Source: Streptomyces typhae (GTDB lineage Bacteria; Actinomycetota; Actinomycetes; Streptomycetales; Streptomycetaceae). Taken from it: a stretch of DNA of 64,000 nt. This document shows, in pieces, positions 16,331 to 26,353 of this stretch (its first letter is position 1; each line of letters opens with the position of its first letter). The translations under genes and the position numbers were made by a program. Below the pieces are notes generated by a model. It worked only from the letters and a program-made list of their open reading frames with translations. It had not been told where the DNA came from and made no database searches. Location of the stretch: the NCBI RefSeq assembly GCF_009755605.1, contig NZ_WPNZ01000001.1, forward strand, positions 62,001-126,000, in the 5' to 3' direction.

Positions 16331-18559
16331 CTACGCCGTCAGTTCCTGGCGCAGCGCCTCGCGCAGTCGGCCCGCCCGCTCGGCGACCTCCGCGGGGCCG
16401 AGCTCCACGGCCCGGGAGGCCCACCGCTGCCCCTCGGTGAGCTGCCCCCGCCGCGCGTACAGCAGGGCGAGCCGCAGCGCCGCCCGGCCGTGCCCGGCGT
16501 CGGCGGCCCGCGTCCACCACAGCGCGGCCTCCGGCTCGCTGCCCTCCCTGGCCAGGAGCAGTCCGAGGTTGAACGCGCCGTTGCGGCTCCCGGCCTCCGC
16601 CGCGGACCGGTACCAGCGCGCGGCCTCGACCACGTCGCCCCGCGCCGCCGCGAGCATCCCGACGCGGACCTGGGCCCGCCGGTGCCCCTGCTCGGCGGCG
16701 CGCTCGTACCACTCCTCGCACTCGGTCTTCTGCACCGCGGGCTCGCCGAGCGCGGGCGGTCCGGCGGGCGGGCGGCGCGCGTCGAGCACGGTGCCGAGCC
16801 GGTAGGCGGCCTCCGCGCTGCCGCCGCCGGCCGCGCACCGCAGGTGCCGTTCCGCGTCCCTCTCGTCGCCCTCGCGCAGCCGCGCGGTGCCGACCTGGAG
16901 CGCGGCCTGGGTGTGCCCGGCCGCGGCGGCACGCTCGTACCACTTGAGGGCCGCGGCGTCGTCGCCCCGGCTCGCGTAGAGGATCCCGAGGTTGAACGCG
17001 GCGTCGACGCTGCCCGCCTCCGCGGCCTTGGAGAACCACGGCTCGGCGCCGGCCGCGTCGCCGCCCTGGAGCAGCAGCACGGCGAGCGCGTTGGCCGCCT
17101 CGCGGTGCCCGGCGTAGGCGGCGCGGCGGTACCACTGGTCGGCCTGCGCGGTGCGCTTCTGCTCGGCGCAGAGCAGGCCGAGGTTGTACGCGCCGTTGTC
17201 GTCGCCCGCGTCCATCGCCGCGCGGTACCAGCGCTCGGCGGTCTGGGTCTCGCCGCGCTCGGCGTGCAGGGCGCCGAGCGCGTTCGCGGCGTTGCCGTCG
17301 CCGTCCTGGGCCGCCCTGAGCCACCACACGGCGGCGTTCTCCTCGTCGCCCGCGTCGCGCAGCAGGAAGCCGAGCGCGCACGCCGCGCGGGCCTCGCCGT
17401 CCTTGGCGGACGTCAGGTACCAGCGCCCCGCCTCCTTCAGCTCGCCGCGCCGCTCCAGGATCGCGCCGAGGTGCAGGGCGGCACGGCGGTGTCCGCGTGC
17501 GGCCGCCTGCCGGTACCACTGCTCGGCCTCGTCGGTGAGCGACAGGCCGCCGCCGTGGCCGGCGGGTGGCCGGACACCTTCTCTGCGCGCGTTGTCAGAG
17601 CGCGCGTCACCGGGGCGCGCGGCAGACACGGGGCGCGACACCTTCGCACGCGCCCCATCCCGGCCACCCACGCCTCCGCCGGCCGCGGCTCCACCAGGCG
17701 CGGCTCCACCAATCGCGCCCGCGCCACCCGCGCCTCCGGTCCGGGCAGCGCCAGTCCGCCCGTCTCCGGTCCGCGCGGCACCGGTCCGGGCGGCACCGGT
17801 GCTCCCGCCTCCGGTCCGGACGGCACCGGCCCGGGGGCCAGCGGTCCGCCCGTCTCCGGTCCGCGCGGCAACGATCCGCCCGTCTCCGGCTCGGGCGCCG
17901 CCGGTCCGCGTGCCCGCGTCGGCACGCGCCGGGCCGCCGGGGCGTGCCCCGGTGCCGGTCCGCGGGCCGGGTGTCTCCCCCGGGCCCGCACCCGGCTCCT
18001 CGCGCTCCGCGCGCTTGTCCAGCGTCCTGGCCAGGCGGTACGCCGCCTCGCGGTGGCCGCGCTCGGCCGCCGTGCGCATCCAGCGCTCGGCGCCGACGTC
18101 ACCGCGGTGCTCCAGGAGGTCGGCGAGGGCGTACGCCCCCAGGGTGTGCCCCTGCTCGGCGGACTGCCGGAGCCAGTACTCGGCGGCGGGCTCGTCGCCG
18201 CGCTCGCGGTGGTGCCGACCGAGCGCGTGCGCCGCCGGCGCGGAACCGGCGACGGCGGCGATGCGCCACCATCCGGCCGCTTCGTCGACATATCCACGTT
18301 GGTGCAGGAGGACACCGAGATTGTTGGCCGCGGCCCGGTCACCGGCCGCGGTCGCCCCGCGCAGCAGGGATTCGGCACCGTCGAGATCCCCGCGGCGCAG
18401 CAGCAGGCTGCCGAGCACGCTCATCGCGTCCACGTCTCCGGCCTCGGCGGCGAGCCGGTGCCGCAACTCTTCCGCGGCCGTCCCGGGATCCTCCCGGTCG
18501 GCCGGCTGCGCAAACCGCCCCGTCTCCAACAGAGTTGCCTTGTCCCCCATAACGTCCAT
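16331..18559 (-). CDS. Large Sel1/TPR-repeat protein with low-complexity insert
   Basis: A 742-aa soluble protein of about 15 Sel1-like/TPR units (pattern G-x-x-x-A-A-x-x-L-G-x-L-x-x-x-x-G-x-x-x-x-A-x-x-W-x-x-x-A-A), for example DAAALKWYERAAAAGHTQAA. The units occur at about residues 30-185 and 350-735. Between them, residues about 192-345 are a Gly/Ala/Arg/Thr-rich stretch built on a 15-bp DNA repeat (five-residue units such as TGDGR and TGAAR). Such proteins scaffold interactions; no partner is indicated. Two ATGs are close (18559 and 18550); the second may be used. It is bracketed by identical initiator tRNA genes. Confidence 0.88.
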   Translation of the reverse strand: MDVMGDKATLLETGRFAQPADREDPGTAAEELRHRLAAEAGDVDAMSVLGSLLLRRGDLDGAESLLRGATAAGDRAAANNLGVLLHQRGYVDEAAGWWRIAAVAGSAPAAHALGRHHRERGDEPAAEYWLRQSAEQGHTLGAYALADLLEHRGDVGAERWMRTAAERGHREAAYRLARTLDKRAEREEPGAGPGETPGPRTGTGARPGGPARADAGTRTGGARAGDGRIVAARTGDGRTAGPRAGAVRTGGGSTGAARTGAARTGDGRTGAARTGGAGGAGAIGGAAPGGAAAGGGVGGRDGARAKVSRPVSAARPGDARSDNARREGVRPPAGHGGGLSLTDEAEQWYRQAAARGHRRAALHLGAILERRGELKEAGRWYLTSAKDGEARAACALGFLLRDAGDEENAAVWWLRAAQDGDGNAANALGALHAERGETQTAERWYRAAMDAGDDNGAYNLGLLCAEQKRTAQADQWYRRAAYAGHREAANALAVLLLQGGDAAGAEPWFSKAAEAGSVDAAFNLGILYASRGDDAAALKWYERAAAAGHTQAALQVGTARLREGDERDAERHLRCAAGGGSAEAAYRLGTVLDARRPPAGPPALGEPAVQKTECEEWYERAAEQGHRRAQVRVGMLAAARGDVVEAARWYRSAAEAGSRNGAFNLGLLLAREGSEPEAALWWTRAADAGHGRAALRLALLYARRGQLTEGQRWASRAVELGPAEVAERAGRLREALRQELTA

Positions 18560-18761
18560 CGTCGCACCACCTGCAACCTGGGTACACCTGGTATACCGCA
18601 GCCAGTGAGGTCACTTCAGCGTTTTGTCGACATGCCCACAGAGAGATAAGTGAAACACAAGTCCGCGCAACTCCCCCCGCTCAAACCACTCTTCGCACGA
18701 ACCCCACACCGATGGCACGGGGTGCCGGTACGGGCACCCGCGCGGCACCGGGCCGGGCATG

Positions 18762-18799
18762 ACGAAGGCCCGGATCCTGTTGAGGATCCGGGCCTTCGT
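18762..18799 (-). terminator. Terminator hairpin downstream of the second initiator tRNA
   Basis: Same 16-bp stem as at 16144-16181 (arms 18762-18777 and 18784-18799; loop TGTTGA). A second, weaker hairpin (7-bp arms, 18720-18739) follows on the minus strand. The 18560-18805 interval otherwise holds only the upstream region of the Sel1/TPR gene. Confidence 0.85.
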
Positions 18800-18805
18800 C
18801 TTCAG

Positions 18806-18879
18806 TAGCGGGGACAGGATTTGAACCTGCGACCTCTGGGTTATGAGCCCAGCGAGCTACCGAGCTGCTCCACCCCGCG
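18806..18879 (-). tRNA. Initiator tRNA-fMet (CAT), copy 2
   Basis: Identical over all 74 nt to the copy at 16188-16261, with the same unpaired 1-72 position and three G:C anticodon-stem pairs. It is about 2.6 kb from the first copy, on the same strand, with its own terminator. CCA is not encoded. Confidence 0.95.
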
Positions 18880-18954
18880 CCGTTGTGTGGCAACCGTACC
18901 ACGGCGCGAGGGGGCTCCCGCGCGCTGCTCGCGCGCCAGGAGCCGACCGGCGGG

Positions 18955-21921
18955 CTACCCCCCGTCGCCCTCGTCGGGCTTCTTCGGCTCGCCCGACTCC
19001 TTGGACTTGTCGGACCCCTTCCCGTCGCCGCCTCCCGACGGCTTGGCCTGGGCGTCCTCGGCTCGCTGCAGGGCGTCCTGGAGCTTCTTCTGGGCCTTGC
19101 CGTAGGCCTCCCAGTCCTGGCCCTCGAGCGCCGTGTTGCCTTCGTCGATCGCCTCCTGGGCGTCGTTGATGGCCTTCTGGAGCTCAGGGTTGTCGGAGTC
19201 GCCGGTGGCCGGTGGCTTCTCCTTGTCCGGGTCCGGTTTGTCGCCCTTGTCGGGCGGCTCGACCGGAGTGGCGCTCTCGGCTCCGAAGACCACGTTCAGC
19301 GCCTTGTCCAAGGTGTCCTCGAACGCGATCTTGTTGCCGTAGGTGACCAGGACCTTCTTCAGGAGTGGGTACTTCAGCCCGCCGCCCTTGACGTAGACGG
19401 GCTCCACATAGAGCAGGCCTCCGTCCAGGGGCACCGTCAGCAGGTTTCCGTAGTCGACCTCGGAGTCGCCGCCCTTGAGCAAGCGGATCTGCTCGGCGAT
19501 CGCCTCGTTGGAATTGAACTTGCTCTGCACCTGTTTGGGCCCGTCGACCGTCGTGCTCGACGGCATCTTCAGGATTCTGATCTTGCCGTAGTCGTCGGTC
19601 CCCGGTTCGGCGTTGACCGACATGAAGGCACTCAGGTTGTCCCGGCCGTTGGGATTGAAGGACGTCGTCAGGGAGAAGTCCTGCTGCTTCTGGCCGGGCA
19701 TCTTCATGCTCAGGTAGTACGGCGGGACCGCGCTCGACGTCTGGTTCGTCGGGTCGTCCGGGACCTGCCACACCTCGCTGCCACTCAGGAACGTCTCGGC
19801 GTCCTTCACGTGGTAGCGGGTGAGCAGCTCGCGCTGCACCTTGAACAGGTCCTGCGGATAGCGCAGATGGTCCAGCAGGTCCGCCGAGATCTCGCTCTTG
19901 TCCTTGACGGTGCCCGGGAACGCCTTGCGCCACGTCTTCAGTACGGGGTCCTTGGTGTCCCACTCGTACAACTTGACGTCTCCGGTGTAGGCGTCGACGG
20001 TCGCCTTCACCGAGTTGCGGATGTAGTTGACCTGGTTCTGCTGGGCCACCACCGCGCGCTGGTTGTTCTTCGCCGTCAGCGAGTCGGCCGTGGTGTCGCC
20101 GAGCGTGGTGCGCGACGCGTACGGATAGCCGTTGGTGGTGGTGTACGCGTCGACGATCCACTGGATCTTGTTGCCGACGACCGCCGGATAGGCGTCACCG
20201 TCGATGGTGAGCCAGGGGGCCACCGCTTCGACGCGCTCCTTGGGCGTGCGGTTGTACATGATCCGCGAGCCTTCTCCGATCGCTCCGGAGTACAGCATCT
20301 GCGGTTCGCCGAACGACACCGCGTACGCCGCCCGGTTGAGCGGGTTGGAGAGGTTGACGCCGCTCTTGCCCTTGTAGCTGGTCGTCTTCTCGCCGTCGTC
20401 GTCGGAGTAGTCGATCTCCTTCTGGGGACCGCCGACGATGGAGTACTGCGTGGTCTTCTCGCCGTAGTAGATCCGCTGCTCGTACTTGCCGAGGCTGCCC
20501 TTGGACGGCAGATCGGACTCGGTGAACTTCGGACGTCCCTGGTCGTCGGCCTCGGTGCCCTTGGCCGCGACCACTCCGTACCCGTGGGTGTAGCGGAAGT
20601 GGTCGTTGATCCAGTTGTTCTTCGGGATGCCGTCCAGGTTCAGCTCGCGCAGACCGATGACGGTGTCCTGGGCCTTGCCGTCCTTCGTCTTGTACCGGTC
20701 GACGTCCAGGTTCGACGGGAAGCCGTAGTAGTTCTTCATCTGCTGAAGCTGCTGGAACGTCGGCGAGACGATGTTCGGGTCGAGCAGGCGCAGGCTCGCG
20801 GCGCCCGCGACGTCGTCGCGCAGCTTCGTCTTGTCCTGCGTCTTGCTGACGCCGGGGTACTCCGTGACGTCCGTGCCGCCGATGCCGTACGCCTTGCGGG
20901 TCGCCTCGAGGTTCTTCTCGACGTACGGGGACTCCTTGGCCTGCTCGTTCGGCTGGACCTGGAACTTCTGCACGATGGCCGGGTACAGCCCGCCGATGAG
21001 GATCGCGGAGAGCACCATCAGGCCGAAGCCGATGACCGGAAGCTGCCAGGTGCGCCGCCAGAGCGTCGCGAAGAACAGCAGCGCGCAGATCACGGCGATG
21101 CAGAACAGGATGGTCTTCGCCGGCAGATAGGCGTTCGCGTCGACGTAGCGCAGGCCCGTCCAGTTGCCCGTGGCCTTGAAGTCACTGGACTTCACCGCGA
21201 GGCCGTACCGGTCGAGCCAGTAGGCGACCGCCTTGAGCGCGACGAAGATGCCGATGAGCACCGACAGATGGCCGGTCGCTGCGGCCGTGGCCCGCCCGCC
21301 GGGGCTGGTGATGCGCAGACCGCCGTACAGGTAGTGCGTCAGGGCGGCGGCGATCACCGCGAGCACCGTGGCCGCGAAGCCGAAGCCGAGCAGGAAGCGG
21401 TACCAGGGCAGGTCGAAGGCGTAGAAGGCGACGTCCAGGTGGAACTGGGGGTCCTTCTGGTGGAAGGGCACGCCGTTGACCCACATCAGCCAGGTGCGCC
21501 ACTGGCCGGCGGCGGACGCGCCCGCGATCAGACCGACGAGGGCCGTGATGCCGATCAGCAGCCACTTCTTGTAGGGCGCGATCGCCATCCGGTACCGGTC
21601 GAGGCTCTGCTGCTCCATCGACATGGCGCTCAGCGGCGGGCGCAGCCGGTGCGCCAGCCAGATGTTCACGCCGACCGCGGCCGCCATGAGGAGGCCGAAG
21701 ACGAAGAACAAACCGATCTTGGTCGTCAGGGTGGTGGTGAAGACCGACGAATAGTGGACCGAGCGGTACCAGAGCCAGTCCGTCCAGAATCCCGCGAACA
21801 TGACGAACGCCATGGCAAGGACGGCCAGGACGCCGAGCGTCATGAGCAGGGTCCGGACACGACGGGACGGTCGGCCCACTCTGATCCGTGGCCCCGTCGG
21901 GCCTCCGCCGCGGTCCGGCAT
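18955..21921 (-). CDS. UPF0182 family large membrane protein
   Basis: A protein of about 988 aa. Residues about 20-340 contain seven or so membrane segments (first at [20 protein letters not shown]); the long remainder is extracytoplasmic with an acidic, Lys/Glu/Asp-rich C-terminus. Motifs [17 protein letters not shown] and [20 protein letters not shown] are characteristic of the UPF0182 family of actinobacteria. Function is unknown. The ATG ([13 protein letters not shown]) is the usual annotated start, but a TTG four codons upstream has a better-placed GAGG. It is divergent from the PPA1309-like gene. Confidence 0.93.
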   Translation of the reverse strand: MPDRGGGPTGPRIRVGRPSRRVRTLLMTLGVLAVLAMAFVMFAGFWTDWLWYRSVHYSSVFTTTLTTKIGLFFVFGLLMAAAVGVNIWLAHRLRPPLSAMSMEQQSLDRYRMAIAPYKKWLLIGITALVGLIAGASAAGQWRTWLMWVNGVPFHQKDPQFHLDVAFYAFDLPWYRFLLGFGFAATVLAVIAAALTHYLYGGLRITSPGGRATAAATGHLSVLIGIFVALKAVAYWLDRYGLAVKSSDFKATGNWTGLRYVDANAYLPAKTILFCIAVICALLFFATLWRRTWQLPVIGFGLMVLSAILIGGLYPAIVQKFQVQPNEQAKESPYVEKNLEATRKAYGIGGTDVTEYPGVSKTQDKTKLRDDVAGAASLRLLDPNIVSPTFQQLQQMKNYYGFPSNLDVDRYKTKDGKAQDTVIGLRELNLDGIPKNNWINDHFRYTHGYGVVAAKGTEADDQGRPKFTESDLPSKGSLGKYEQRIYYGEKTTQYSIVGGPQKEIDYSDDDGEKTTSYKGKSGVNLSNPLNRAAYAVSFGEPQMLYSGAIGEGSRIMYNRTPKERVEAVAPWLTIDGDAYPAVVGNKIQWIVDAYTTTNGYPYASRTTLGDTTADSLTAKNNQRAVVAQQNQVNYIRNSVKATVDAYTGDVKLYEWDTKDPVLKTWRKAFPGTVKDKSEISADLLDHLRYPQDLFKVQRELLTRYHVKDAETFLSGSEVWQVPDDPTNQTSSAVPPYYLSMKMPGQKQQDFSLTTSFNPNGRDNLSAFMSVNAEPGTDDYGKIRILKMPSSTTVDGPKQVQSKFNSNEAIAEQIRLLKGGDSEVDYGNLLTVPLDGGLLYVEPVYVKGGGLKYPLLKKVLVTYGNKIAFEDTLDKALNVVFGAESATPVEPPDKGDKPDPDKEKPPATGDSDNPELQKAINDAQEAIDEGNTALEGQDWEAYGKAQKKLQDALQRAEDAQAKPSGGGDGKGSDKSKESGEPKKPDEGDGG

Positions 21922-22066
21922 CTGGAAAGCCAAGGTGCGCACCTCGAAGTTCGCTGTAGCTGTGGCTGGCTGAAACGGGCTCCGCGATCGTAGAGCCCAC
22001 TCATGCAACTTACCGATGCTTTACTCAGTTCCCGTTCCCGGGTCCGAACGAGGCAGGATATTGGGC

Positions 22067-22624
22067 ATGCCCAACGTTTCCCCCTCCGGCCCGCCGATGG
22101 CCGCGAGCCCCCTGACCCGTGCCGTGCTCGAGATCGACGACTACGTCGGCGGGCTCGGCTGGGATCAGCCCGCCCGTCTCTTCGCCCTCGTCGACACCGC
22201 CCGCCTGCGGACGCAGGAGCCGACCCTGGCCGACCGCCTGGGTCTGGCCGACGACGCGTCCGCCGCCCCGCTCACCCCGATCGAGCAGGACGAACTGCCC
22301 GCAGGATCGCCCCTCGACGAGTTCCTCGGCACCATCGCCTGGCCCGACTCCGTCGTCGGCTGCGCCCTCAGCGTGGAGCGGCTCATGCTGCCGCCGTCCG
22401 CGGAGGCGTCCGTTCCGGAAGGCATGAGCGAGAAGCAGCTCGCCAAGTGGGTGTCCGAGCACCCGGAGCGGCAGGAGGTCCGCATGACCGTCGCGGTACT
22501 GCGTGACGGCGCCCGTGAGTCCGCGCTGCGGCTGCGCGAGAAGGACTCGCCGACGGAGGTGCTCACGGGCTCCGACCTGGTGCCGGGTCTCGCGGAGGCG
22601 CTGGCGGCGACGTTCGCGGAGTAG
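22067..22624 (+). CDS. PPA1309-family hypothetical protein
   Basis: A 185-aa cytoplasmic protein conserved across actinobacteria, without catalytic motifs that I recognise. It opens with SPLTRAVLEIDDYVGGLGWD, followed by QPARLFALVDTARL, which is the conserved N-terminal block of the family, and ends acidic. Its start has no clear Shine-Dalgarno; GGATAT 9 nt before the ATG could be a -10, giving a leaderless mRNA. It is divergent from the UPF0182 gene with 145 nt between the chosen starts. Confidence 0.82.
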   Translation: MPNVSPSGPPMAASPLTRAVLEIDDYVGGLGWDQPARLFALVDTARLRTQEPTLADRLGLADDASAAPLTPIEQDELPAGSPLDEFLGTIAWPDSVVGCALSVERLMLPPSAEASVPEGMSEKQLAKWVSEHPERQEVRMTVAVLRDGARESALRLREKDSPTEVLTGSDLVPGLAEALAATFAE

Positions 22625-22688
22625 GCGGCTTCGCGGCCTGGGCGGCTGTCGCGGCGTATCCGGAGCAGCCGCCGGATCACTGCACGGT

Positions 22689-22707
22689 CGGGGCCGGTCG
22701 CGGCCCC
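22689..22707. terminator. Hairpin between convergent genes
   Basis: An 8-bp perfect stem (22689-22696 with 22700/22701-22707) with a GTCG loop sits between the PPA1309-like and PDZ-protease stop codons and could end both transcripts. Confidence 0.5.
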
Positions 22708-22726
22708 GGCCGTCGTACCGGGCGAC

Positions 22727-23815
22727 TCAGCTCGTGGTGCACTTCGGCAGGTCGGCGGTGTCGCCCTTGCTGATGGCCTTGAGAGACGTCACCGCGTCCT
22801 CGATGGTGTTCACCTTGACGAGCGTGAGCCCGTCGGGGACGTCGCTCGCGGCGGACGCGCAGTTGTCCTTCGGCGTCAGGAAGTACTCGGCGCCCTTGTC
22901 GCGCGCTCCGACGGTCTTCATCTCGATGCCGCCGATGGGGCCGACCTTGCCGTCGTCCTCGATGGTGCCGGTGCCCGCGACGAACTTGCCGCCCGTGAGA
23001 TCGCCGGGCGTGAGCTTGTCGACGATGCCGAGGGCGAACATCAGGCCCGCGCTCGGCCCGCCCACGTCGGCCAGCTTGATGTCGATGGTGAACGGGTACG
23101 TGTGGTCGGTCCCGGCCTTGATGCCGACGACCGCGCGCCCGTCGTCCTCGGCCTTCTCCGTGGTGATCTTCACCGTCCCGGTGGCCGTCGGCTCCTTGCC
23201 CGCCTTCTCGGCGGCGGCAGCCTCCTTGACGGGCACGATGCCGAACACGACGGGCTCGCCCGCCTTGTGCTTCGTGACGAGCTCGGCGACGTCCGTGAAC
23301 CGCTTCACGGGCTTCCCGTCGACACTCCTGATCACGTCGCCCGCGTGCAGCTTGCCCTCGGCGGGGCTGTTCTTGAAGACGGTGGAGACGACCACCTGGG
23401 ACTTCACGGGGAGCTTCAGCTGCTTGAGGGCCGCGACCTTGGCGCTCTCCTGTGACTGGCTGAACTCCTCGGCGTTCTCCTGGCTGGACTGCTGCTCCGT
23501 CTTGCCGTCCGGGTACAGGGTGTCGTGCGGCACCACGATGTTGTCGTGCGCCAGCCAGCCGTACACGGCCTCCGCGAGGTTCATCTTGTAGTCGGCGCTG
23601 GTCACCCGGACCGTCGTCATGTTCAGGTGGCCGCTCGTGGGGTACGTCTTGTGGCCCGAGATCTGCAGCACCGGCTCGCCGCCGTGATCGCCCAGGGTGT
23701 TCACCGTGGGGCCCGGGGACATCTCCGAGTACGGCACCTTGATGAGCACTCCGGCGCAGAGCAGCGCGATCAGCATCAGGGTGGAGGCGAGCATCGTCGC
23801 AGTGCGGCGTGGCAT
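22727..23815 (-). CDS. PDZ-domain Lon-like (S16) membrane-anchored protease
   Basis: A 362-aa protein: N-terminal membrane anchor (residues about 8-25), extracytoplasmic PDZ domain (about 130-200, VFKNSPAEGKLHAGDVIRSV), then a Lon-type proteolytic domain with Ser in DVGGPSAGLMFALG and Lys in IGGIEMKTVGARDKGAE. This Ser-Lys dyad and architecture define the YlbL/SdrC-like family, membrane-anchored Lon relatives that degrade extracytoplasmic-face or membrane substrates. Between PDZ and protease lies an Ala/Lys/Glu-rich segment. It is monocistronic in appearance. Confidence 0.93.
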   Translation of the reverse strand: MPRRTATMLASTLMLIALLCAGVLIKVPYSEMSPGPTVNTLGDHGGEPVLQISGHKTYPTSGHLNMTTVRVTSADYKMNLAEAVYGWLAHDNIVVPHDTLYPDGKTEQQSSQENAEEFSQSQESAKVAALKQLKLPVKSQVVVSTVFKNSPAEGKLHAGDVIRSVDGKPVKRFTDVAELVTKHKAGEPVVFGIVPVKEAAAAEKAGKEPTATGTVKITTEKAEDDGRAVVGIKAGTDHTYPFTIDIKLADVGGPSAGLMFALGIVDKLTPGDLTGGKFVAGTGTIEDDGKVGPIGGIEMKTVGARDKGAEYFLTPKDNCASAASDVPDGLTLVKVNTIEDAVTSLKAISKGDTADLPKCTTS

Positions 23816-23892
23816 GGAACGACAGTACGGGACGGTCCTGTGCGTGCATCCCTGGGGCGTCCGTACGGGATCGCCACGGGCCCCGAGCGGGG

Positions 23893-24099
23893 TCAGGCGG
23901 CGGTGTCGGTGCCCGAGGGAGCGCCGGAGGGGACGCCCGAGTGGGACTTCTCCATCGCCTCGCGGAACGCCGCGTAGCCGTTCAGCTCGCTGTTGTCACC
24001 CGTTCTGCCGCTCTTGCGGTTCCGGTTGGCCCAGGCGGCCCACAGACCCGCACCGACGGCCGCCAGCACCGGAATCAGCAGCCAGGCAAGCGATGCCAC
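23893..24099 (-). CDS. Small single-pass membrane protein
   Basis: A 68-aa protein with one hydrophobic helix (ASLAWLLIPVLAAVGAGLWA), a positive stop (NRNRKSGR) and a polar C-terminal tail ending in Ser/Gly/Pro. The GTG start is preceded by AGGAGG at proper spacing, which favours it over the longer frame. The topology suggests a cytoplasmic tail. Function unknown; homologues occur next to the PDZ protease gene in other Streptomyces, as I recall. Confidence 0.8.
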   Translation of the reverse strand: MASLAWLLIPVLAAVGAGLWAAWANRNRKSGRTGDNSELNGYAAFREAMEKSHSGVPSGAPSGTDTAA

Positions 24100-24262
24100 G
24101 AAGACCTCCTGATCCCATGAGTGATCACAACTGACCACAACTGACTGATCAGCAGATTAACCATCAGCTCCGACAACGCTCACAGCAGGGGTCGGGTTAC
24201 GCAACCGGAGCCTTTCGGGGTCGGCCGGTCCGGGCTGTCCGGTCCGGGCCTGTCGGGCCTGT

Positions 24263-24724
24263 CTAGGCCCCCACCCATTCCTCCTGGCCGTCGGAGAACC
24301 GCTGGTGCTTCCAGATGGGCACCTCGTGCTTGAGGTAGTCGATCAGCTTGCGGCAGGCCGCGAACGCCTCGGCGCGGTGCGGGCAGGACACGGCGACCAC
24401 GACCGCGAGGTCCCCCACGGAGAGGTCCCCCACGCGGTGCACCGCGGCCAGGGCGCGCACCGGGAAGTCGGCGACGACCTTCTCCGCGACGCGGCGCAGC
24501 TCCGCCTCCGCGCTCGGGTGGCTGGAGTACCCGAGCTCGTCGACGTCCGCGCCCCCGTCGTGGTTGCGCACCGTCCCGACGAACAGGGCCGTGCCCCCCG
24601 CGGCGTCGTCACCGACGGCTCGGAAGACCTCGTCGAGCGAGAGCGGGACGTCACGGATCGCAAGGAGTCGAATCGGCTCGACACCCGGCTGCTCCCCGGG
24701 GTGGTCCATCGGATTGCGTGCCAT
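24263..24724 (-). CDS. moaE: Molybdopterin synthase catalytic subunit
   Basis: MoaE (153 aa) transfers sulfur from MoaD thiocarboxylate onto cyclic pyranopterin monophosphate in molybdenum-cofactor synthesis. Recognised elements are GGTALFVGTVRNHDGG, VHRVGDLSVGDLAVVVAVSC, HRAEAFAACRKLIDYLKHEV and PIWKHQ, which carry the conserved Lys and Arg residues of the active site. A moaD partner is not in the window, but moeZ (58148-59326) activates MoaD. Upstream 280 nt hold dispersed repeats and no gene. Confidence 0.94.
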   Translation of the reverse strand: MARNPMDHPGEQPGVEPIRLLAIRDVPLSLDEVFRAVGDDAAGGTALFVGTVRNHDGGADVDELGYSSHPSAEAELRRVAEKVVADFPVRALAAVHRVGDLSVGDLAVVVAVSCPHRAEAFAACRKLIDYLKHEVPIWKHQRFSDGQEEWVGA

Positions 24725-24790
24725 ACGGCCATCGTGCCGCACACCACTGACAACCCGAAATAGCGCTTTCCTACAGCGCGAGCGGCCCCG

Positions 24791-24921
24791 CTGTGGGCAA
24801 TCGTCCCGCTCCGCGATGGGCGCGTGCCCGCACCCCGTGGGCGATCGTCCCGCTCCGTGATGGGCGCGTGTCCCGCTCTGCTGTGGGCAATCGTCCCGCA
24901 GGGCGGGACGGGTGGGCACAG
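24791..24921. repeat. Three copies of a TGTGGGCAATCGTCCCGC intergenic element
   Basis: Copies begin at about 24791, 24836 and 24880; the first two share a downstream CTCCG(C/T)GATGGGCGCGTG segment. The third ends in the inverted arm GCGGGACGGGTGGGCACA, so it can form a hairpin around GTCCCGC. This is, from memory, one of the common palindromic intergenic elements of Streptomyces. The rest of 24725-25004 shows no gene. Confidence 0.75.
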
Positions 24922-25004
24922 CCCCCGGTTCCCGCCGACCCTCCTGTGGGGCCCGGGGCGGGCCAAGCCCCGGTACCTCGGCTACAGGCCTCCGGCCGGC
25001 GCCC

Positions 25005-26204
25005 TCACAACCGCCTCCGCGCCTTCCGCGCCCTGCGCACCAGGGCAGCCGTACCCAGCAGCGCGACCGTCGCCCCGGCGGCACCCGCGGCCGTCGCGTC
25101 CTTGCGCCCGAGCCGCCGCCCGGCGACCGTGCGCCGCCCCGCCACCTCGTCGAGCAGCTCCGCGAGCACCTCCTCGTTGGTCCACTGCGGCCGCCAGCCC
25201 GCGTCGTGCAGCCTGCTGACGCTGACGACCCACGGGTACATCGTGTACGCGAGATCGCCCGCCGGGGACGGCGTGAGCCCGATCCGGTGGAGCCGTGCCG
25301 CGGCGCCGAGAGCGACCGTGGAGGGCAGCTCCATGCGCCGGATGCCGCTCAGCTCCTCGACCTCCTCCTGCTCCAGCCACCCGTCGCACCCGACGGCCAG
25401 TTCCCCGTCGACCTTCTCCACGACGGCGTACTCCAGCGCGCTGCACAGGTCGTCCACGTGGCAGAACTGCCACGCGGGCCGCGAACCGGCCACCACGAGG
25501 AGCCGCGGCGACTCGAAGTACCTGGTCAGCGCCGTGTCCGTACCGCCGACGAGGATGGCGGGCCGCACCACGGTGACGTTCAGACCAGGGTGGGCGCGCG
25601 GGGCCCGCCGGGCGAGCCGCTCGATCTCCAGGAGGTCGCCGACTCCGGTGGCCTCGGCGGTCGCCCGCAATTCGGCGTCTTCGGAGAGGGGCAGTTCGTT
25701 GTCGGACAGCGCTCCGTAGACCATCGCCGACGTGCACAGCACGACGCGGTGCACTCCGGCGGCGGCCGCCGCCGTCAGGACGGTCTGGGTGCCGCGCACG
25801 TTGTACGCGGTGCGGGCGGCGGCGTCGGTCTCCAGGTCGAGGTCGAGCGCCAGGTGCACCACGACGTCGACGCCGCGGAGCTTCTCCGCGATGGCCGGGT
25901 CGCGGACGTCCAGGACGTGCCACTGGGCCCGCGCGCACTCGCCGCGCCGCTCGTCGATGGCCACGACCTGCTTGATCTGCTCGGACGCGGCGAGGCGCTC
26001 GGTGAGCTGCGCGCCCACTCCCGCCGCCGCGCCGGTGACGGCGACGACGGGGCCGCGCGCGGGCGGCGAGCTCTCGCGCGCGGGCGCCGCCGCGACGGCC
26101 GGTGTCTCCTCGGCCGGTACGGAGTCCTGCCCTCCGTCGGGGTCGGGCGGGGTCGGGTCGGAAGGGTTTCGCGCTGCGCGAACCTGTGGATCTGGGGAAC
26201 TCAC
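25005..26204 (-). CDS. NAD-dependent epimerase/dehydratase (extended SDR) with C-terminal anchor
   Basis: A 399-aa protein. After a disordered Pro/Ala-rich N-terminus (residues 1-50) comes the Rossmann domain with PVVAVTGAAAGVGAQLTERL (Gly-rich NAD motif), DVVVHLALDLDL, NVRGTQTVLTAA and CTSAMVYGA, where the SxxxY start of the catalytic site is seen; a clear YxxxK is not evident, so activity is uncertain. The C-terminus has a hydrophobic helix (AAGAAGATVALLGTAALV) ending in RRARKARRRL, suggesting a membrane anchor. Start at the GTG giving VSSPDPQV, with GGAG upstream. It is divergent from the zincin-2 gene across a region holding a 25-bp palindrome. Confidence 0.85.
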   Translation of the reverse strand: MSSPDPQVRAARNPSDPTPPDPDGGQDSVPAEETPAVAAAPARESSPPARGPVVAVTGAAAGVGAQLTERLAASEQIKQVVAIDERRGECARAQWHVLDVRDPAIAEKLRGVDVVVHLALDLDLETDAAARTAYNVRGTQTVLTAAAAAGVHRVVLCTSAMVYGALSDNELPLSEDAELRATAEATGVGDLLEIERLARRAPRAHPGLNVTVVRPAILVGGTDTALTRYFESPRLLVVAGSRPAWQFCHVDDLCSALEYAVVEKVDGELAVGCDGWLEQEEVEELSGIRRMELPSTVALGAAARLHRIGLTPSPAGDLAYTMYPWVVSVSRLHDAGWRPQWTNEEVLAELLDEVAGRRTVAGRRLGRKDATAAGAAGATVALLGTAALVRRARKARRRL

Positions 26205-26353
26205 CGGGCGTCTCCAGCGGTTGTCTTCAGTATGTGCGCGAACTGACGCGTACGTACCAGGTGGCATCCATCCTGCCGCAGCCCCCGAGGCGGCGAAGCA
26301 CCGAGGCCCGAACCGGCCGGGGTGTCTACGCTGGGTGGTGTTGTCGGGCAATC

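Noticed and set aside
18883..21993. 1036-codon plus-strand frame over the UPF0182 gene
   Set aside because: Shadow of the minus-strand gene; Arg/Gly/Asp-rich, no domain.
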